Shown in pieces: positions 47,870-58,653 of a stretch of 64,000 bases of DNA. Origin of the DNA: Zantedeschia hybrid cultivar (lineage: Eukaryota; Streptophyta; Magnoliopsida; Alismatales; Araceae); the NCBI GenBank assembly GCA_030544215.1, contig JARZZO010000013.1:28069229-28133228 (forward strand). Reading direction: 5' to 3'. The position numbers were made by a program, and so were the translations under genes. Under the pieces are notes generated by a model, which was not told the origin of the DNA, did no database searches, and worked only from the letters and a program-made list of their open reading frames with translations. The number at the start of each line of letters is the position of its first letter. The first letter of the stretch is position 1.

Positions 47870-50800
47870 CTAAGGGTAGTATTTCTTAAGATGTAAGCCA
47901 TTCCAGGGACGATTTAGCTCTTCTCCTTCTGCATTAACAAGACGATAAGCATTACCAGGAAAAGCGTGCGATACAACATAAGGTCCCTCCCAGTTGGGTT
48001 GGAGCTTAGAACGCGGACCACCAGGTTTTACAAAAATCCTTTTGACAACCATTTCACCGACTTTGAACTTACGTTCAATGACTTTCTTTTGATAAAAATG
48101 TGCTAGTCTATTTTGATAAACTTTTGCATGATTAACTGCTGACCATCTTTTCTCGTCTAAAAGTTCCAATTGAGCAAGGAGTGCTGAACGATGTTCATCA
48201 ATGAAAAATTCCTTATTCAATTGTACTCTTAATGACGGTATGAGGATCTCATATGGAACTACCGCCTCCATTCCAAATGTTAAGGAATAAGGAGTTTGCC
48301 CGGTAGGCGTGCGGATTGAAGTTCGGTAGGCCCATAGAGCCTCAACCAATTTTTCTGGCCAATCTGCAAATTTATTAGATTTGCACGTCTTTTTGATGAT
48401 TTTTATCAAAGTCTTATTAGTTGCCTCTGCTTGGCCATTGCCTTGCGGATAATAAGGAGATGAATGATGCAATGCAATTTTATACCTGTTGCAGAGGTCC
48501 TTCAATTCTTGTGACACGAACTGCGGTCCGTTGTCGGTGACAATGGTGCTTGGAATTCCAAATCGGGTGATGATGCTCTTCATGATGAACTTGCAGACGG
48601 TTGATGCTTTGACTTCCATGTACGCTTCAGCTTCTGCCCACTTGGTGAAGTATTCCGTTGCCGTGAGAATGAAAGATTTTTGCTTGATGCCGGAATCTGG
48701 ATTACCAAGGGGTCCAATAATGTCGAAAGCCCACATGGAGAAAGGCCATGGGGAGGAAACAGGATGGAGTGAAGATGCAGGAGAATGAATTTTGTCGGCG
48801 TGAAGTTGACACTTAGCACACCTACGGACATATCCTACACAATCTTCTTCCATGGTTGGCCAATAAAATCCTTGTCTAAGGATCTTTTTTGCTAGCATCT
48901 GTCCATTGACATGGCCACCACAAACTCCACTATGAGCTCCTTCCATAACCTTCCAAAGCTCATCTTCGTCTAGACATCTCAGAAGAACTCCATCAAAACC
49001 TTTCTTGTACAATGCTCCCCCAACTAGGGTGTATCGTTGAGCAATTCTCCTGATAGCTCTCTTCTCCTCAGTTGTAGCTTCCTCAGGATACGATTGATCT
49101 TCACAATATTTTGCAATTTCATAGTACCATGGCTTCTGTTCATCATCCATCTCTTCCAACAGCTCCATTAACATAATTTCTCTCTTTTCAATGATATCTC
49201 CGTCTCTAACTTTCTTCAGCAACTTCTCCTTAGTTCTAAGAAATGAAGGGTCTTTCACGGCAGGTGAAAGACGCCTATGAACTATGATTGATTCGGATTG
49301 CTTGCTGATTGGAAAATTAAGAGAAGAGGCTAAAGAGGCTAGAGCGTCAGCTAAGATGTTCTGATTCCTAGGGACATGGACAAAGATCAATTTCGTGAAA
49401 AGCTTTGAGTAAGCAGAAGTAAGTTCTTGATAAGGCTTGAGCTTGGGGTCAAGAGTTCGATACTTGGTCAGCACTTGGTGAAGAATTAGTTGGCTATCAC
49501 CCACAATCCTGAGTTTGGTGGCACCATGGAAATGAGCAGCCTCGAGGCCAGCAAGAAGCGCCTCATATTCAGCTATATTGTCGATGACTGGAAAATCAAG
49601 CTGAAAGGCTTGTGGAATGGTGACACCTTCAGGTGATAACAGAACGATACCGATCCCCTTTCCATGAGAATTCAGAGCTCCGTCAAAATGCAGAGTGCAC
49701 GTATCATCTCTGATTTGATTTACGGACATAAGTTCCTCATCCGGAAACTCCGATCGCACTGGGTCAAATCGAGGAAGGGGATGATGAGCGAGATGTTCTG
49801 CTATGGCATAGCCCTTGATCGCTTTCTGGTGAATATAAATGATATCGAATTGAGATAGAAAGCTTTGCCATCGCGCTAACCTATCAGTAAGAACAGATTT
49901 CTCCAGAAGGAATTTGATCGGATTCATCCTAGCGATGAGATGGACTTCATGGGCCAGAAAATAATGCTTCAATTTCTGCACAACCCAGACCAACGCTGCA
50001 CATGTTTTCTCCATCGCCGTATATCTCTGTTCAGCGGGGTTGAGAAGTTTAGAGAGATAATAGGCTGCCCTCTCTTTTCCTTCTTCATCCTCTTGTGCTA
50101 GAACAGCCCCCACTGCATCATCCAGGACTGAAATATAAAGTATCAGTGGTTTGCCTGGAGATGGTGGTCTCAAAACAGGAGGACTTGCTAAATAGTTCTT
50201 TAATCCATCGAATGCCTCCTGACACTTATCGTCCCAATCAAATTTGACTCCTGGCTTGGTAAGCTCGTAAAACGGCTTACACCTTTGTGAGTGCTGGGAG
50301 ACAAAGCGGCGAATAAATTGTAACCTCCCGATTAATCCTCTCAACTCTTTCAAGTTTTTGGGAGGTGGCATTTCCCTAATAGCGTTCGCCTTATTGGGAT
50401 CGATCTCAATTCCCCGTTTGCTGACGATAAATCCAAACAATTTTCCTGAAGATACCCCGAATACACATTTCTTGGGGTTCATCTTTAACTGATATTCTCT
50501 CGATCTCTCTAATACTCTTGCCAAAACTTTGGCGTGCTCAGCCTTTGTATTAGATTTAACCAATAAATCATCCACATACACTTCCAGATCTATGTGCATC
50601 ATGTCATGAAATATTGCCATCATAGCCTTCTGATAAGTGGCTCCAGCATTCTTTAATCCAAATGGCATGACAACATAGCAGTATGTTCCCCAAGGTGTAG
50701 TGAATGACGTTTTCTCTTGATCCTCTTCTGCCAGCTTAATCTGATTGTATCCTGAAAATCCGTCCATAAACGATAAAGTTTCATAGCCAGCGGTATTGTC

Positions 50801-51202
50801 GATGAGTATATCAATGTGAGGCAATGGAAAATCATCTTTAGGACACGCTCGGTTCAAATCGCGGAAGTCAATGCAAATTCTGACCTTCCTGTCCTTCTTC
50901 ATAACCGGGACTATGTTGGCCACCCATTGTGGATAAAGGACAACTCTAATAAATTTGGCTTTATGTAATTTATCGACTTCTTCCTTCATCTTTAGAGCCA
51001 TTTGTGGGTGGAATCGCCTTAATTTCTGCTTGACAGGGCTAGCTCCATCCTTTAACGTCAACCTGTGTTCAACTAAAGATGAGTCTAACCTTGGCATATC
51101 TTCATAACTCCAGGCGAAAGTGTCCTTATAGTCCTTGAGTACTTGTACCATTGCCTTCTCATCCTCTATAGAAAGATTTTTGCAGACGAGGAGAACCTTA
51201 GG
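47870..51202 (-). CDS. pol: Tat pol: reverse transcriptase, RNase H, archaeal-type RNase H, integrase
   Basis: Open minus-strand frame of about 1,110 codons; the first ATG is at 51151, but pol need not start there. RT comes first: DTP-like KQKLRRFHP, ICIDFRDLNRACPKDDFPLP, and the active-site YVDDLLVKS at about 50555. Ty3-type RNase H follows (about 50150-49800). A second RNase H comes next, with LHFDGALNSHGKGIG, EYEALLAGLEAA, GDSQLILHQV and ADALASLASS (about 49710-49340), the archaeal-type domain diagnostic of Tat elements. The integrase ends the protein, with a zinc-finger phrase CVGYVRRCAKCQLH (near 48820), catalytic-core AFDIIGPLG, TDNGPQFVS and GQAEATNKT, and a C-terminal strand-rich tail. 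All catalytic motifs look intact. It would copy and integrate the element. It is in a different frame from gag-protease. Confidence 0.93.
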   Translation of the reverse strand, partial: PKVLLVCKNLSIEDEKAMVQVLKDYKDTFAWSYEDMPRLDSSLVEHRLTLKDGASPVKQKLRRFHPQMALKMKEEVDKLHKAKFIRVVLYPQWVANIVPVMKKDRKVRICIDFRDLNRACPKDDFPLPHIDILIDNTAGYETLSFMDGFSGYNQIKLAEEDQEKTSFTTPWGTYCYVVMPFGLKNAGATYQKAMMAIFHDMMHIDLEVYVDDLLVKSNTKAEHAKVLARVLERSREYQLKMNPKKCVFGVSSGKLFGFIVSKRGIEIDPNKANAIREMPPPKNLKELRGLIGRLQFIRRFVSQHSQRCKPFYELTKPGVKFDWDDKCQEAFDGLKNYLASPPVLRPPSPGKPLILYISVLDDAVGAVLAQEDEEGKERAAYYLSKLLNPAEQRYTAMEKTCAALVWVVQKLKHYFLAHEVHLIARMNPIKFLLEKSVLTDRLARWQSFLSQFDIIYIHQKAIKGYAIAEHLAHHPLPRFDPVRSEFPDEELMSVNQIRDDTCTLHFDGALNSHGKGIGIVLLSPEGVTIPQAFQLDFPVIDNIAEYEALLAGLEAAHFHGATKLRIVGDSQLILHQVLTKYRTLDPKLKPYQELTSAYSKLFTKLIFVHVPRNQNILADALASLASSLNFPISKQSESIIVHRRLSPAVKDPSFLRTKEKLLKKVRDGDIIEKREIMLMELLEEMDDEQKPWYYEIAKYCEDQSYPEEATTEEKRAIRRIAQRYTLVGGALYKKGFDGVLLRCLDEDELWKVMEGAHSGVCGGHVNGQMLAKKILRQGFYWPTMEEDCVGYVRRCAKCQLHADKIHSPASSLHPVSSPWPFSMWAFDIIGPLGNPDSGIKQKSFILTATEYFTKWAEAEAYMEVKASTVCKFIMKSIITRFGIPSTIVTDNGPQFVSQELKDLCNRYKIALHHSSPYYPQGNGQAEATNKTLIKIIKKTCKSNKFADWPEKLVEALWAYRTSIRTPTGQTPYSLTFGMEAVVPYEILIPSLRVQLNKEFFIDEHRSALLAQLELLDEKRWSAVNHAKVYQNRLAHFYQKKVIERKFKVGEMVVKRIFVKPGGPRSKLQPNWEGPYVVSHAFPGNAYRLVNAEGEELNRPWNGLHLKKYYP

Positions 51203-51709
51203 TTAGTCTTCAGTCCCTAAATTGATTTCTTTGGTGGGCTCTTCTACGGTAGCTGAGGGTTCATCGAATCTCTTCACTCCACTGGCATATGCCTCAGCTG
51301 CGTCCTCGTCATCTTCCTCATTCTCAACAATGGGGTCCTTTTCATGCACTAATTCATATACCCCATACCCATCATTGACTGACTCATTTTTCATACAGTC
51401 TTATGGCATCTGGATTGGATTTTCTAAAAACTGAGGGATCAAAGAGCAAGAAAAGCATTTATCAGCTAAGTCCTGGAGGTATCTATCTGGAATTTGCCTA
51501 CCATTAGGCTTCCTAAACTTCCTAACCTGACTAAAACTAGACTGCCTAACTTCACTAAACTCCCTATTATAACCTAATGAAGATGAAGCAGGATGGAAAT
51601 CCTGGGATACAAGCGGAAATACAAGAGAATCCTCCCGAGGGGAGGGGCAGAGTAGATCTAAGAGAGAATCTTGACCGAAGGACCCACGCAACGGGGTGCG
51701 ATCGGACAA
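51203..51709 (-). pseudogene. Linker between protease and RT, interrupted
   Basis: In the pol frame there is an open stretch 51709-51401, then TAA (51401-51403), an acidic stretch 51394-51206 ending EPTKEINLGTED (the usual phrase just upstream of RT in this lineage), then TAA at 51203-51205. The protease frame stops independently at 51658. The join between protease and pol is therefore not continuous in the DNA. It could be a disabled frame, or an intron as described for Ogre elements of the same lineage. No splice pair was established. Confidence 0.6.
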
Positions 51710-54700
51710 GTAAGATGTTTCCTCGATAAGGATCTGAGAAGAATTTGTTGAAAAATTGGCATTTTTTTTTGGATATCAGAGGAATTAAACATGAAACAGG
51801 AATGAATACAAATAGAAGGAGATTCAGATGGAGGAAGTGGCACCAAGGCCAGAGGGTTAGGGGGATCATATAGCAATATGTCCCAGATCAAATCATACAT
51901 CCTCTCTAGATCGAGAGGAGGTTGTGGAATAAGGTCCCGAGGGGACAGAGTAATCATAACGGGCGAAGCCCGTGGAATATCTTCAATGATGACCCACGAC
52001 CAAGTCGGGGTCAAGAGCAATGTGCGAAATAGAGTATGGAGCATGAAGACATGTGAAGGATATGTCCCCCTCCAGAGCAGATCTGTAGTGTAACCAACTT
52101 CATAGGGGTCATCTGGCTCCCCTTCGTCGGTCTCTTCAGACAGCAATATCCGCTTATCAAAGATAGCACCTGGACCTTCAATCAGCTCGTCAATCTGCGG
52201 CGGCCACTTAGGTTCTGCAGGATCTAGGAACAATCTGTTCAGTGCAATGTAAAGGTCTCTCAGATCGAACCACCTGTACCATTCACATTCAGGATCATGA
52301 AATTTTCTCCTTTTCATAGGCCGCAGAGCCTCCAAGGATTGGTACGTAAGTAGTTCTGAGCAATGCCTGGCCAAGTCCCTCCCATATATGTCATGGAAGT
52401 CAAAACACGAAGTAATGACCATCGTGTTGTCGTGGCTAAGTATGGGCCCTTTCACAAAGTGTGTATACAGGGTCCATGTTAGGGGATCTCGGCCTTCTTT
52501 GAGTGGTGTAGACATTGTCTCCAGGATTTTTCGACCTTTTTCGATCTCTACTTGCTGAACTAGTTCTTGCTTCAGTCTTCTTGGCCTGTAGCCCAGACCA
52601 CTTCCAGGTGTTGCCCGATGATCTTTAACAGGAGTGGTCCTGCCTTGCAACTGTGTGCTCAGACCTTTCCCAGGCTCATAGCCGTTCTTCATCATAATTC
52701 TCCATCCCGGGGTACTCATGCACTTCCCCCTTTTTATGGCATCTAACGGGTATGGAGAAATAGTGGCGGCTTTTAGAGGATCAGCCACTGGATGGTAGAC
52801 CTGTAATACCGACAGAAAAGGTTGTCGGCCAGGTAAAGCAGCAGATTTAATATTCAAGGTATGAGCAGCAGCAAAGATCGGCATGCTCGTGACTTTAATA
52901 ATGCGTCCTTTGAAAGGGAATTTGAGGCATTGGTGATTCGTAGAGGGAATCGCCTCAAGAGTTTTGATATAAGGATGACCCAAAATGGCATTTATAGAAG
53001 GGTCGATTTCTAGGATGTGAAATTCGACCTCTGCATGACTTACAGGGCCTAGCTCCACCTTCAAATAAACCATTCCCAGAGGGGAACGGGTAGAATTGTC
53101 ATATGCTGTCACAGAGATGGGGCTAGGCAGCCATTTTTCTTTGGGCACACCGCACAGCTCCAGGGTCTTCGGAGGTAGAACATTAATCGAGGCCCCTGTG
53201 TCAACCAGGCATGCATCCACGGCCTTCTTACAGATGTTGATCGTGATGCTCAGAGCCATGCTTCTGGCTGCTGGCGGTGCTAGTTCCGATGTGTGAAATG
53301 TAATGGAGGGCTGATCCCCCTGAGGAACTAGTAGTGCTGCAATTTTTTCTACCGGCACGTCCTCATTGACCATCACCTTCTGTAGATATTCCATTAAGGC
53401 TTCTTGGTGAATCTTGGATCTTTTGATCAATTCAAGTACAGTGATCCGTGCCGGTGTTCTGTCTAGATGTTTCAACAAGTCATATTGAGTGCCTGGTGCA
53501 CTCTCTTCATTATGGTCTTCCTCAGTCGGCTGTGATGGGCCGTCTCTAACTGTGGACCGAGGAAAGACCTTGTTGAAAATCCTTCCGCTTCAGAGCGCAT
53601 GTTCCTCGACCGTGGAGGATCCGGGTGACACCTTAAGTACCGTAGGGTTAGATGGTGCGGATGATGTAGAGGGTTGGTATGTAGGTGATGGCGTAGGGCT
53701 AGGTGGCGATGGCGAGGTGCGGATTAAAGGCCTAGATGGTTGGATGGTGGATGGGTAAGTGGTTGGTGAGGTGGGGAATGGCACGCGTAATAGCGGTCTG
53801 GATGGTAAGGGGGTATCTGGGTAAGCGGGAGTGGTAGTGGGTGAAGTAGGGAATGGTACGCGGAGTAATGGCCTAGATGGTAGAAGGGGCGCGTGATTGG
53901 TTTGCGGTGGATTATATGGTAGCGGTGTAGTGGTGCGTGGCGTGATGGGCTTAAGGAAGGCGGGTGGTGGTAATGGGTTATTGGGTGTGGGCGAGTGATA
54001 TGTGGGAGCCGGTAGAGGGGTGATGGTAATGGGTTGTGGCCTAGGTATGTGGAGGGTACGGCGTGGAGGTCGTTCTGCGGTACTTGCAATATGACCCGTC
54101 AAATAAAGAGAGGAAGAGTCCTCTATTCTCCACTGTTGCCCACGACCAGCCTCAGACTGGCTATTCGTCAGAATGGGAGCAACTTGGTTTTGGTTCTGAT
54201 GCTCCGGGAGCGAATTCTGCACTATGCCCATATTGGGTGGTGGTGCTGCTTGTACTGGTGGTCTTGCTTGCTGCTGCTACTGCTGCTGCTGCTGTGGTCT
54301 TCTCGCCTTCAGGACTGATATATACTTTTTCATCTCCTCCCAGTCTATGCCACCCTGCTCGTTGAGATCATGAATATAATCTCTGAACTGGAAGCAGGTG
54401 TCGATGGTATGCCCAGGTTGCCTATGGAAGTAGCAATACCTGGACGTGTCGACATTTTGAGGCCAGACGGCCTTTTCCCTTGGCAAAACTAAGGCATTAG
54501 CTGCCATTAGAGCGCTGAAGATATCTGCCAAGGATTCTGGGAGAGCCGGGTATTCTGCCCTCTTCGGGCCTGGAGGTCTTCTCTGCTGATTATAGTCAGT
54601 AAGAGAAGGGACATTATGGTACGCCGACGGTGCGCGCGGCTGGTACTGCTGTTGCTGTTGCTGATATTGCTGTTGTTGGGGTTGCTGGTACTGCTGTTGC

Positions 54701-56301
54701 CGTTGCGGCGGCTGCTGTAGCTGTTGCTGGTGCTGGTTCTGGTTCGGGTTCGGCTGCTGGGGCCGTTGATATTGTTGTTGATAATGGGGGTTCTGCTGCT
54801 GCCAGTACCCTTGCTGGCTTGGCTGTGGTGGCCTCTGCTACTGCTGCTGGTTCCTCACGAACTGGGGCGAATTATTATTCATGGTACTAACTTGCTCGTG
54901 AGAGAGCGTGCCCTCAGTAGTCGGACCTGTGCTAGGAGAGTTCGGCACTGCAGGCTTCCGAGGTGGAGGCCTGCTAGGTCTGTGAGGATCAAAAACGCTA
55001 GAGAACGTAGCGTCCTTGAAGGCATTTTGGCAGTACCGTGCTCTTTCATAGAGCTCTGCCATGTTGGTCAGATTGTTCAAGGAGAGGACTAGCTTGAATT
55101 GGGGCGTGGCGTTAGAAATTAACATCTTCACTTGCTCGGACTCGGACAAGTGATCCTTCACCTTTTCGGCCAGGCCCCGCCACCTGTCAGCAAAACTGAC
55201 AAACTCTTCATCAGGTTTCATCTTTTCGGCAATGAGGTCAGTGATGGACAAGGAGGGTGCAACTCTGTCCTGGTATCGTTGGATAAATTTGCGTGAAACG
55301 ATACCGTAATCCTCTACGTCGGAGGGTTCTAAAGAAAAGAACCACTCGAGGGCTGGTCCCTCTAGAGATCTCCTGAACAAAAAGGCCAACGACCTCTTGT
55401 CGTTCTGCCAGAAAGACGATTCGTACATAAACTCCTTCAGATGTGTGAAGGGGTTACTAGTACCGTTGTACTTTCGGTACACTGGCATCTCAGAGGGTGG
55501 TAAGTGGAATACCGGCAGGCTCGGCAAATTGATCTCTGGCACAGTTTTAACCCCCATCATCTTCTGGAGGTTGTTAAATTGCTCATCCATACGCTCCATT
55601 TTGGCCAGCAACGCTTGCGTGGTCAGATCTGCCTGGGGAGGAGGAGGAGGTGGAGGTACTTGATAGGCCTGCTGCCTAGAGTACGTTGGACAGGGAGGAC
55701 AATAAAGAGGAAGTCCGGCAGAGCTTCCGCCATGCCTGAGGGCATTTTGATAAGCAGGCGTTTGCGGTCTAGCCGGTTGCCTAGAGGATGAAAGCTGCGG
55801 CCCAGCTGGCCGAGAAGTGACACGAAGGCCTTCCATGGCCTGATGGATGTAAGGAGGTTGAAGAGGAGGTTGTTGAGTAACAACAGGGGGAGCCACAGGG
55901 TTCGGCTCAGCAGGTTGTATAGGTGCCTTCCCCTTCAGAATAGACTGGATCGCCTCGAACTGCTGAGGGTCCAGTCGGGAGGCAAGGACTCCCAAAGCGT
56001 TGACGAGATCCACAGGATCAGAGGATGAGGGATCATTCTGATTCATGTCCCCCTCAAGATCGGGATTAGGAATCGCATATTCATGCGGGGGAGGATCAAG
56101 ATATCGATCATGGGGATGAAAGAGAGGGGTCCGGACGTTCCCATCATGTCGATATGGAATGGGGGCAGAATTACGGGAGGCATCAGCATCTCTCCCGTTC
56201 TCATAGTTGTAATCAGAATCCCGAGGGGCATTAGCATCTCCCTCGTAGTTGATGATGGCGTCTTGAGCCATACTCAAGTCCCTGCCTGATCGCAGCAGCA
56301 T
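51658..56301 (-). pseudogene. gag: Tat gag-protease polyprotein, three nonsense codons
   Basis: One minus-strand frame runs from ATG at 56301 (MLLRSGRDLSMAQDA) to 51658. The gag domain spans about 55550-55000 (FTHLKEFMYESSFWQND, PALEWFFSLEPSDVEDYG). A glutamine-rich region (54850-54600) and a zinc-knuckle-like CYFHRQPGHTIDTC (about 54445) follow. A proline/serine/threonine-rich linker has a tandem repeat PSRPLLRVPFPTSPTT (53900-53720). The aspartic protease has the active-site DTGASINVLP (about 53190) and ILGHPYIKTLE, then a G-patch-like block (GWRIMMKNGYEPGKGL, GSGLGYRP; about 52720-52580). Stops are TAG 54838-54840, TAG 54277-54279 (both in CAG glutamine runs) and TGA 53590-53592. All fit single C-to-T changes; there is no frameshift. 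Gag would form the particle and the protease would process it. Confidence 0.85.
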
Positions 56302-56796
56302 GATGTTAGATTCTCTTTTTCAAAGATTTAACAAAAAAGTTGCACAGAGATTAATCAATCAAGTGGATGCTTAACGTGATTTTGAGATTCCTTGTTGAGT
56401 TATTTGAATTGGATTAAACCACAAATTCACTCAGGGAAAGGATCCTAGTTTCAGTTCAATTTCCACCGTTATTCTCTAGGGCTTTCTTTCACAACGCTTT
56501 TGGAATCTAGCCGGGACTTCAATAGGTACAACCAGCCCGATGATCAAGGAGGAATACCTTGATTTTGGGGACTTATGGAGGCCTTAACGTCAACTTCTCT
56601 AGTCTGATCAAGGGACCAACCCAATCAGAGAGAGTTGCTGACGTCAAGTAGTGTGTTCCTAAGAAAAGGAGGGTATTCGCCTCAATGCGTATGTCCTGCG
56701 GCCTGGATAGCCTCTAATGCTTAATTGTAATGGGTAGCTAGCACTAAAACCACAAAAATCTGAGAACTGAAAAATAACTAAGAAACTGTATGAATC

Positions 56797-56937
56797 GCGT
56801 CGATGGTAGTCGACGCTATTCAAAACAGAACTTACTTTTTTCGCAGAAACAGATGCAAACAGCAGAGAAGATATGAAGACTGAAAGGCGTCGAGTCGGGC
56901 TGACGCGGTTTTGAAACGCGTCAGTTCTCCTGGACGC
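56797..56937. promoter_or_regulatory. GCGTC-N10-GACGC sites in the Tat leader (3 sites)
   Basis: Cores at 56797-56816, 56887-56906 and 56918-56937; the last two are a doublet 31 bp apart. All six pentamers are perfect. Confidence 0.9.
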
Positions 56938-57305
56938 TTTTCAGTTCGCAGAAACAGTTTTGCAGGAGAATTTTCTGGGTTGAATCCTCCTCAAATAGGG
57001 TAAAAGCAGTAAAAAATCAACTCATGCAATTTTTTTTAGTTCCAGATTTTAACAGGATGATTTACTAACTAAACAACTAGGAAATCCATCAATCACACAT
57101 CATTTTCATCACAAAAACAGCCTTTTAAACTAATCAAGGGGAGGGCAAGATCTTGCCACTGGGGTGTACACGTGGTGCACGAGAGAAATTAACTAAACTA
57201 AAACACTCACCAATTGGTGATGACGTGTCGAGAGACACAAATGGTGCACCGTGGGTGCCCGATTGATGATAGCAAGAACAAAAAACTAAAAGATGGCGAG
57301 ACCAA

Positions 57306-57323
57306 GTCCCACCGTGATCGCCA
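57306..57323 (-). other. Candidate Tat primer binding site
   Basis: Minus strand TGGCGATCACGGTGGGAC, seven bases inside the 5' LTR. It shares TGGCGA and GGTGGG-like parts with the arginine-tRNA primer sites used by Tat/Ogre elements, but the match is imperfect. Confidence 0.5.
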
Positions 57324-57330
57324 AAAACGC

Positions 57331-58653
57331 TGTAGGTGCTTAGAATGACAGTGTGATTATCATGGAAAATCCTATGTTGTTTAGGTGCAAAATAAACCTA
57401 TTAAAACAGAAACTACGTGAAGTGATCGCCATAAACTTTTGACTTAAAAGTTTCAAAAGAAGTTTTTGATCGCCTACCTGTTTGAACGCGGAAGATGTTG
57501 AGTCTTGATTCCCCTCCTTCAGCCGGCTGAAGAAAGAGAGCCCTTTCTTTGTTCTTTGTTCTTGCTGTTGAATTTGAAGTTGAGGATCGTCCAGAGATGT
57601 GACTTTGCTTGATTTCCTCCCTTTGATTCTCTCGTTGTTGTTGAGTACAGCAGAAAGTATAGAGAAAGAGAGAATAAAGAGATGATGAGAACTTAAACAA
57701 AAGCAGTATCTATTCTAATCATGGTTTTAAACATGAAACTAAACATAGAACTTACTTGTTGGGATGGCTTTTGAAACCCCTTGATCAAATAGGTTTTTTT
57801 GAAAAGAATGCAGTGGTGTGTGTTGCATGAAGTGAATGATGAAGAAGAATGCAAAACTAATGAAGATATAAAAATAAAATGCAGAAATGAAACACTTATG
57901 CCGACTGGATGAAGCCTTGAATTGGATGATGAATCTTGAAAGGACTTCTGGAAACAGCAGCGCTTCGGCGTTCCGACGTCGTTGCTCCGATCTTCGATTA
58001 TCTCAAGATTACGCTTCACTCAAGATCATGCTTAACTTTTTTACTCTTCAACATGTAAGGTATTTATAGGATTTTTCTGCGTCCGCGATTAGCATAGAAA
58101 AATCTAGGATTTATCCATCTTAACCGACAGATAAATACTTATTAATTCATCTTTATCTGTAATTATCTAAAACGCGTCCACATAGGATGACGCCTTTCAG
58201 ATTAATTAGGATAAGGATAAATATCCGGGAAAACTTATCTTTATCTTTATTAGATAAAACGCGTCTACATGTGTAGACGTCTTTTACACTAATTAAGATA
58301 AGGATAAACATCCGGAAGAGAAGTAGAAATAGCTTAGGAAACCTAAAACGCGTCAGAACTCACAGACACCTTTTAGCTAATTAATCAATTGATTAAAATT
58401 CAAATTTCAACGTTAAAACAGGAATAAACTCTAAATCGCGTCCACATAGGTCGACGTCTTTTAAGTTTCTTCATATTGTTAACTGAAGTTTGAGTTAAAA
58501 TCAATTTAATTGATTAACTTAAACATGTCTGTTAAACCCAACACTCAAAAATATCAATAAAAAGTAATCGATGATTAAATATCAGACCATCCTGAGGCAT
58601 TATTATATGATATGAAATTTACTCAAAATGACATCAAAATTAGCGTGTCTACA
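57331..58653 (-). repeat. Tat element 5' LTR (right)
   Basis: 1,323 bp, TGTAGGTGCT...GCGTGTCTACA on the + strand, followed by ATATC. A minus-strand TATAAATA at 58061-58068 marks the probable promoter. That would make 58653 to about 58035 U3. Confidence 0.95.
58174..58457. promoter_or_regulatory. GCGTC-N10-GACGC sites in the Tat 5' LTR (4 sites)
   Basis: Cores at 58174-58193, 58261-58280, 58350-58369 and 58438-58457, spaced 87-89 bp apart, about 105-390 bp upstream of the TATA box on the minus strand. Sequence and spacing are the same as in the left LTR. Confidence 0.9.

Larger units (their letters stand above)
56302..57330 (-). other. Tat 5' leader
   Basis: About 1 kb between primer site and gag ATG, no open frame of note. 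Holds three GCGTC-N10-GACGC sites. Confidence 0.7.
39024..58653 (-). mobile_element. Tat-lineage Ty3/gypsy retrotransposon with two antisense genes
   Basis: 19,630 bp, flanked by the perfect 5-bp duplication ATATC (39019-39023 and 58654-58658). The LTRs are 1,323 bp each, TG...CA. Read on the minus strand it runs 5' LTR (right), primer site, leader, gag-protease, pol, then a 7.5-kb 3' region with two oppositely oriented intron-containing genes, then 3' LTR (left). The lineage call rests on the extra archaeal-type RNase H between RNase H and integrase, on gag/pol style, and on antisense genes 3' of pol, which are known in some Tat elements such as Grande. Five LTR differences in 1,323 positions mark a recent insertion. 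Confidence 0.93.

Noticed and set aside
39106..58069. Identical 60-108 codon frames in both Tat LTRs (39106-39712 and 57413-58019)
   Set aside because: Identity comes from LTR duplication at insertion, not from selection on a protein; no domain seen.
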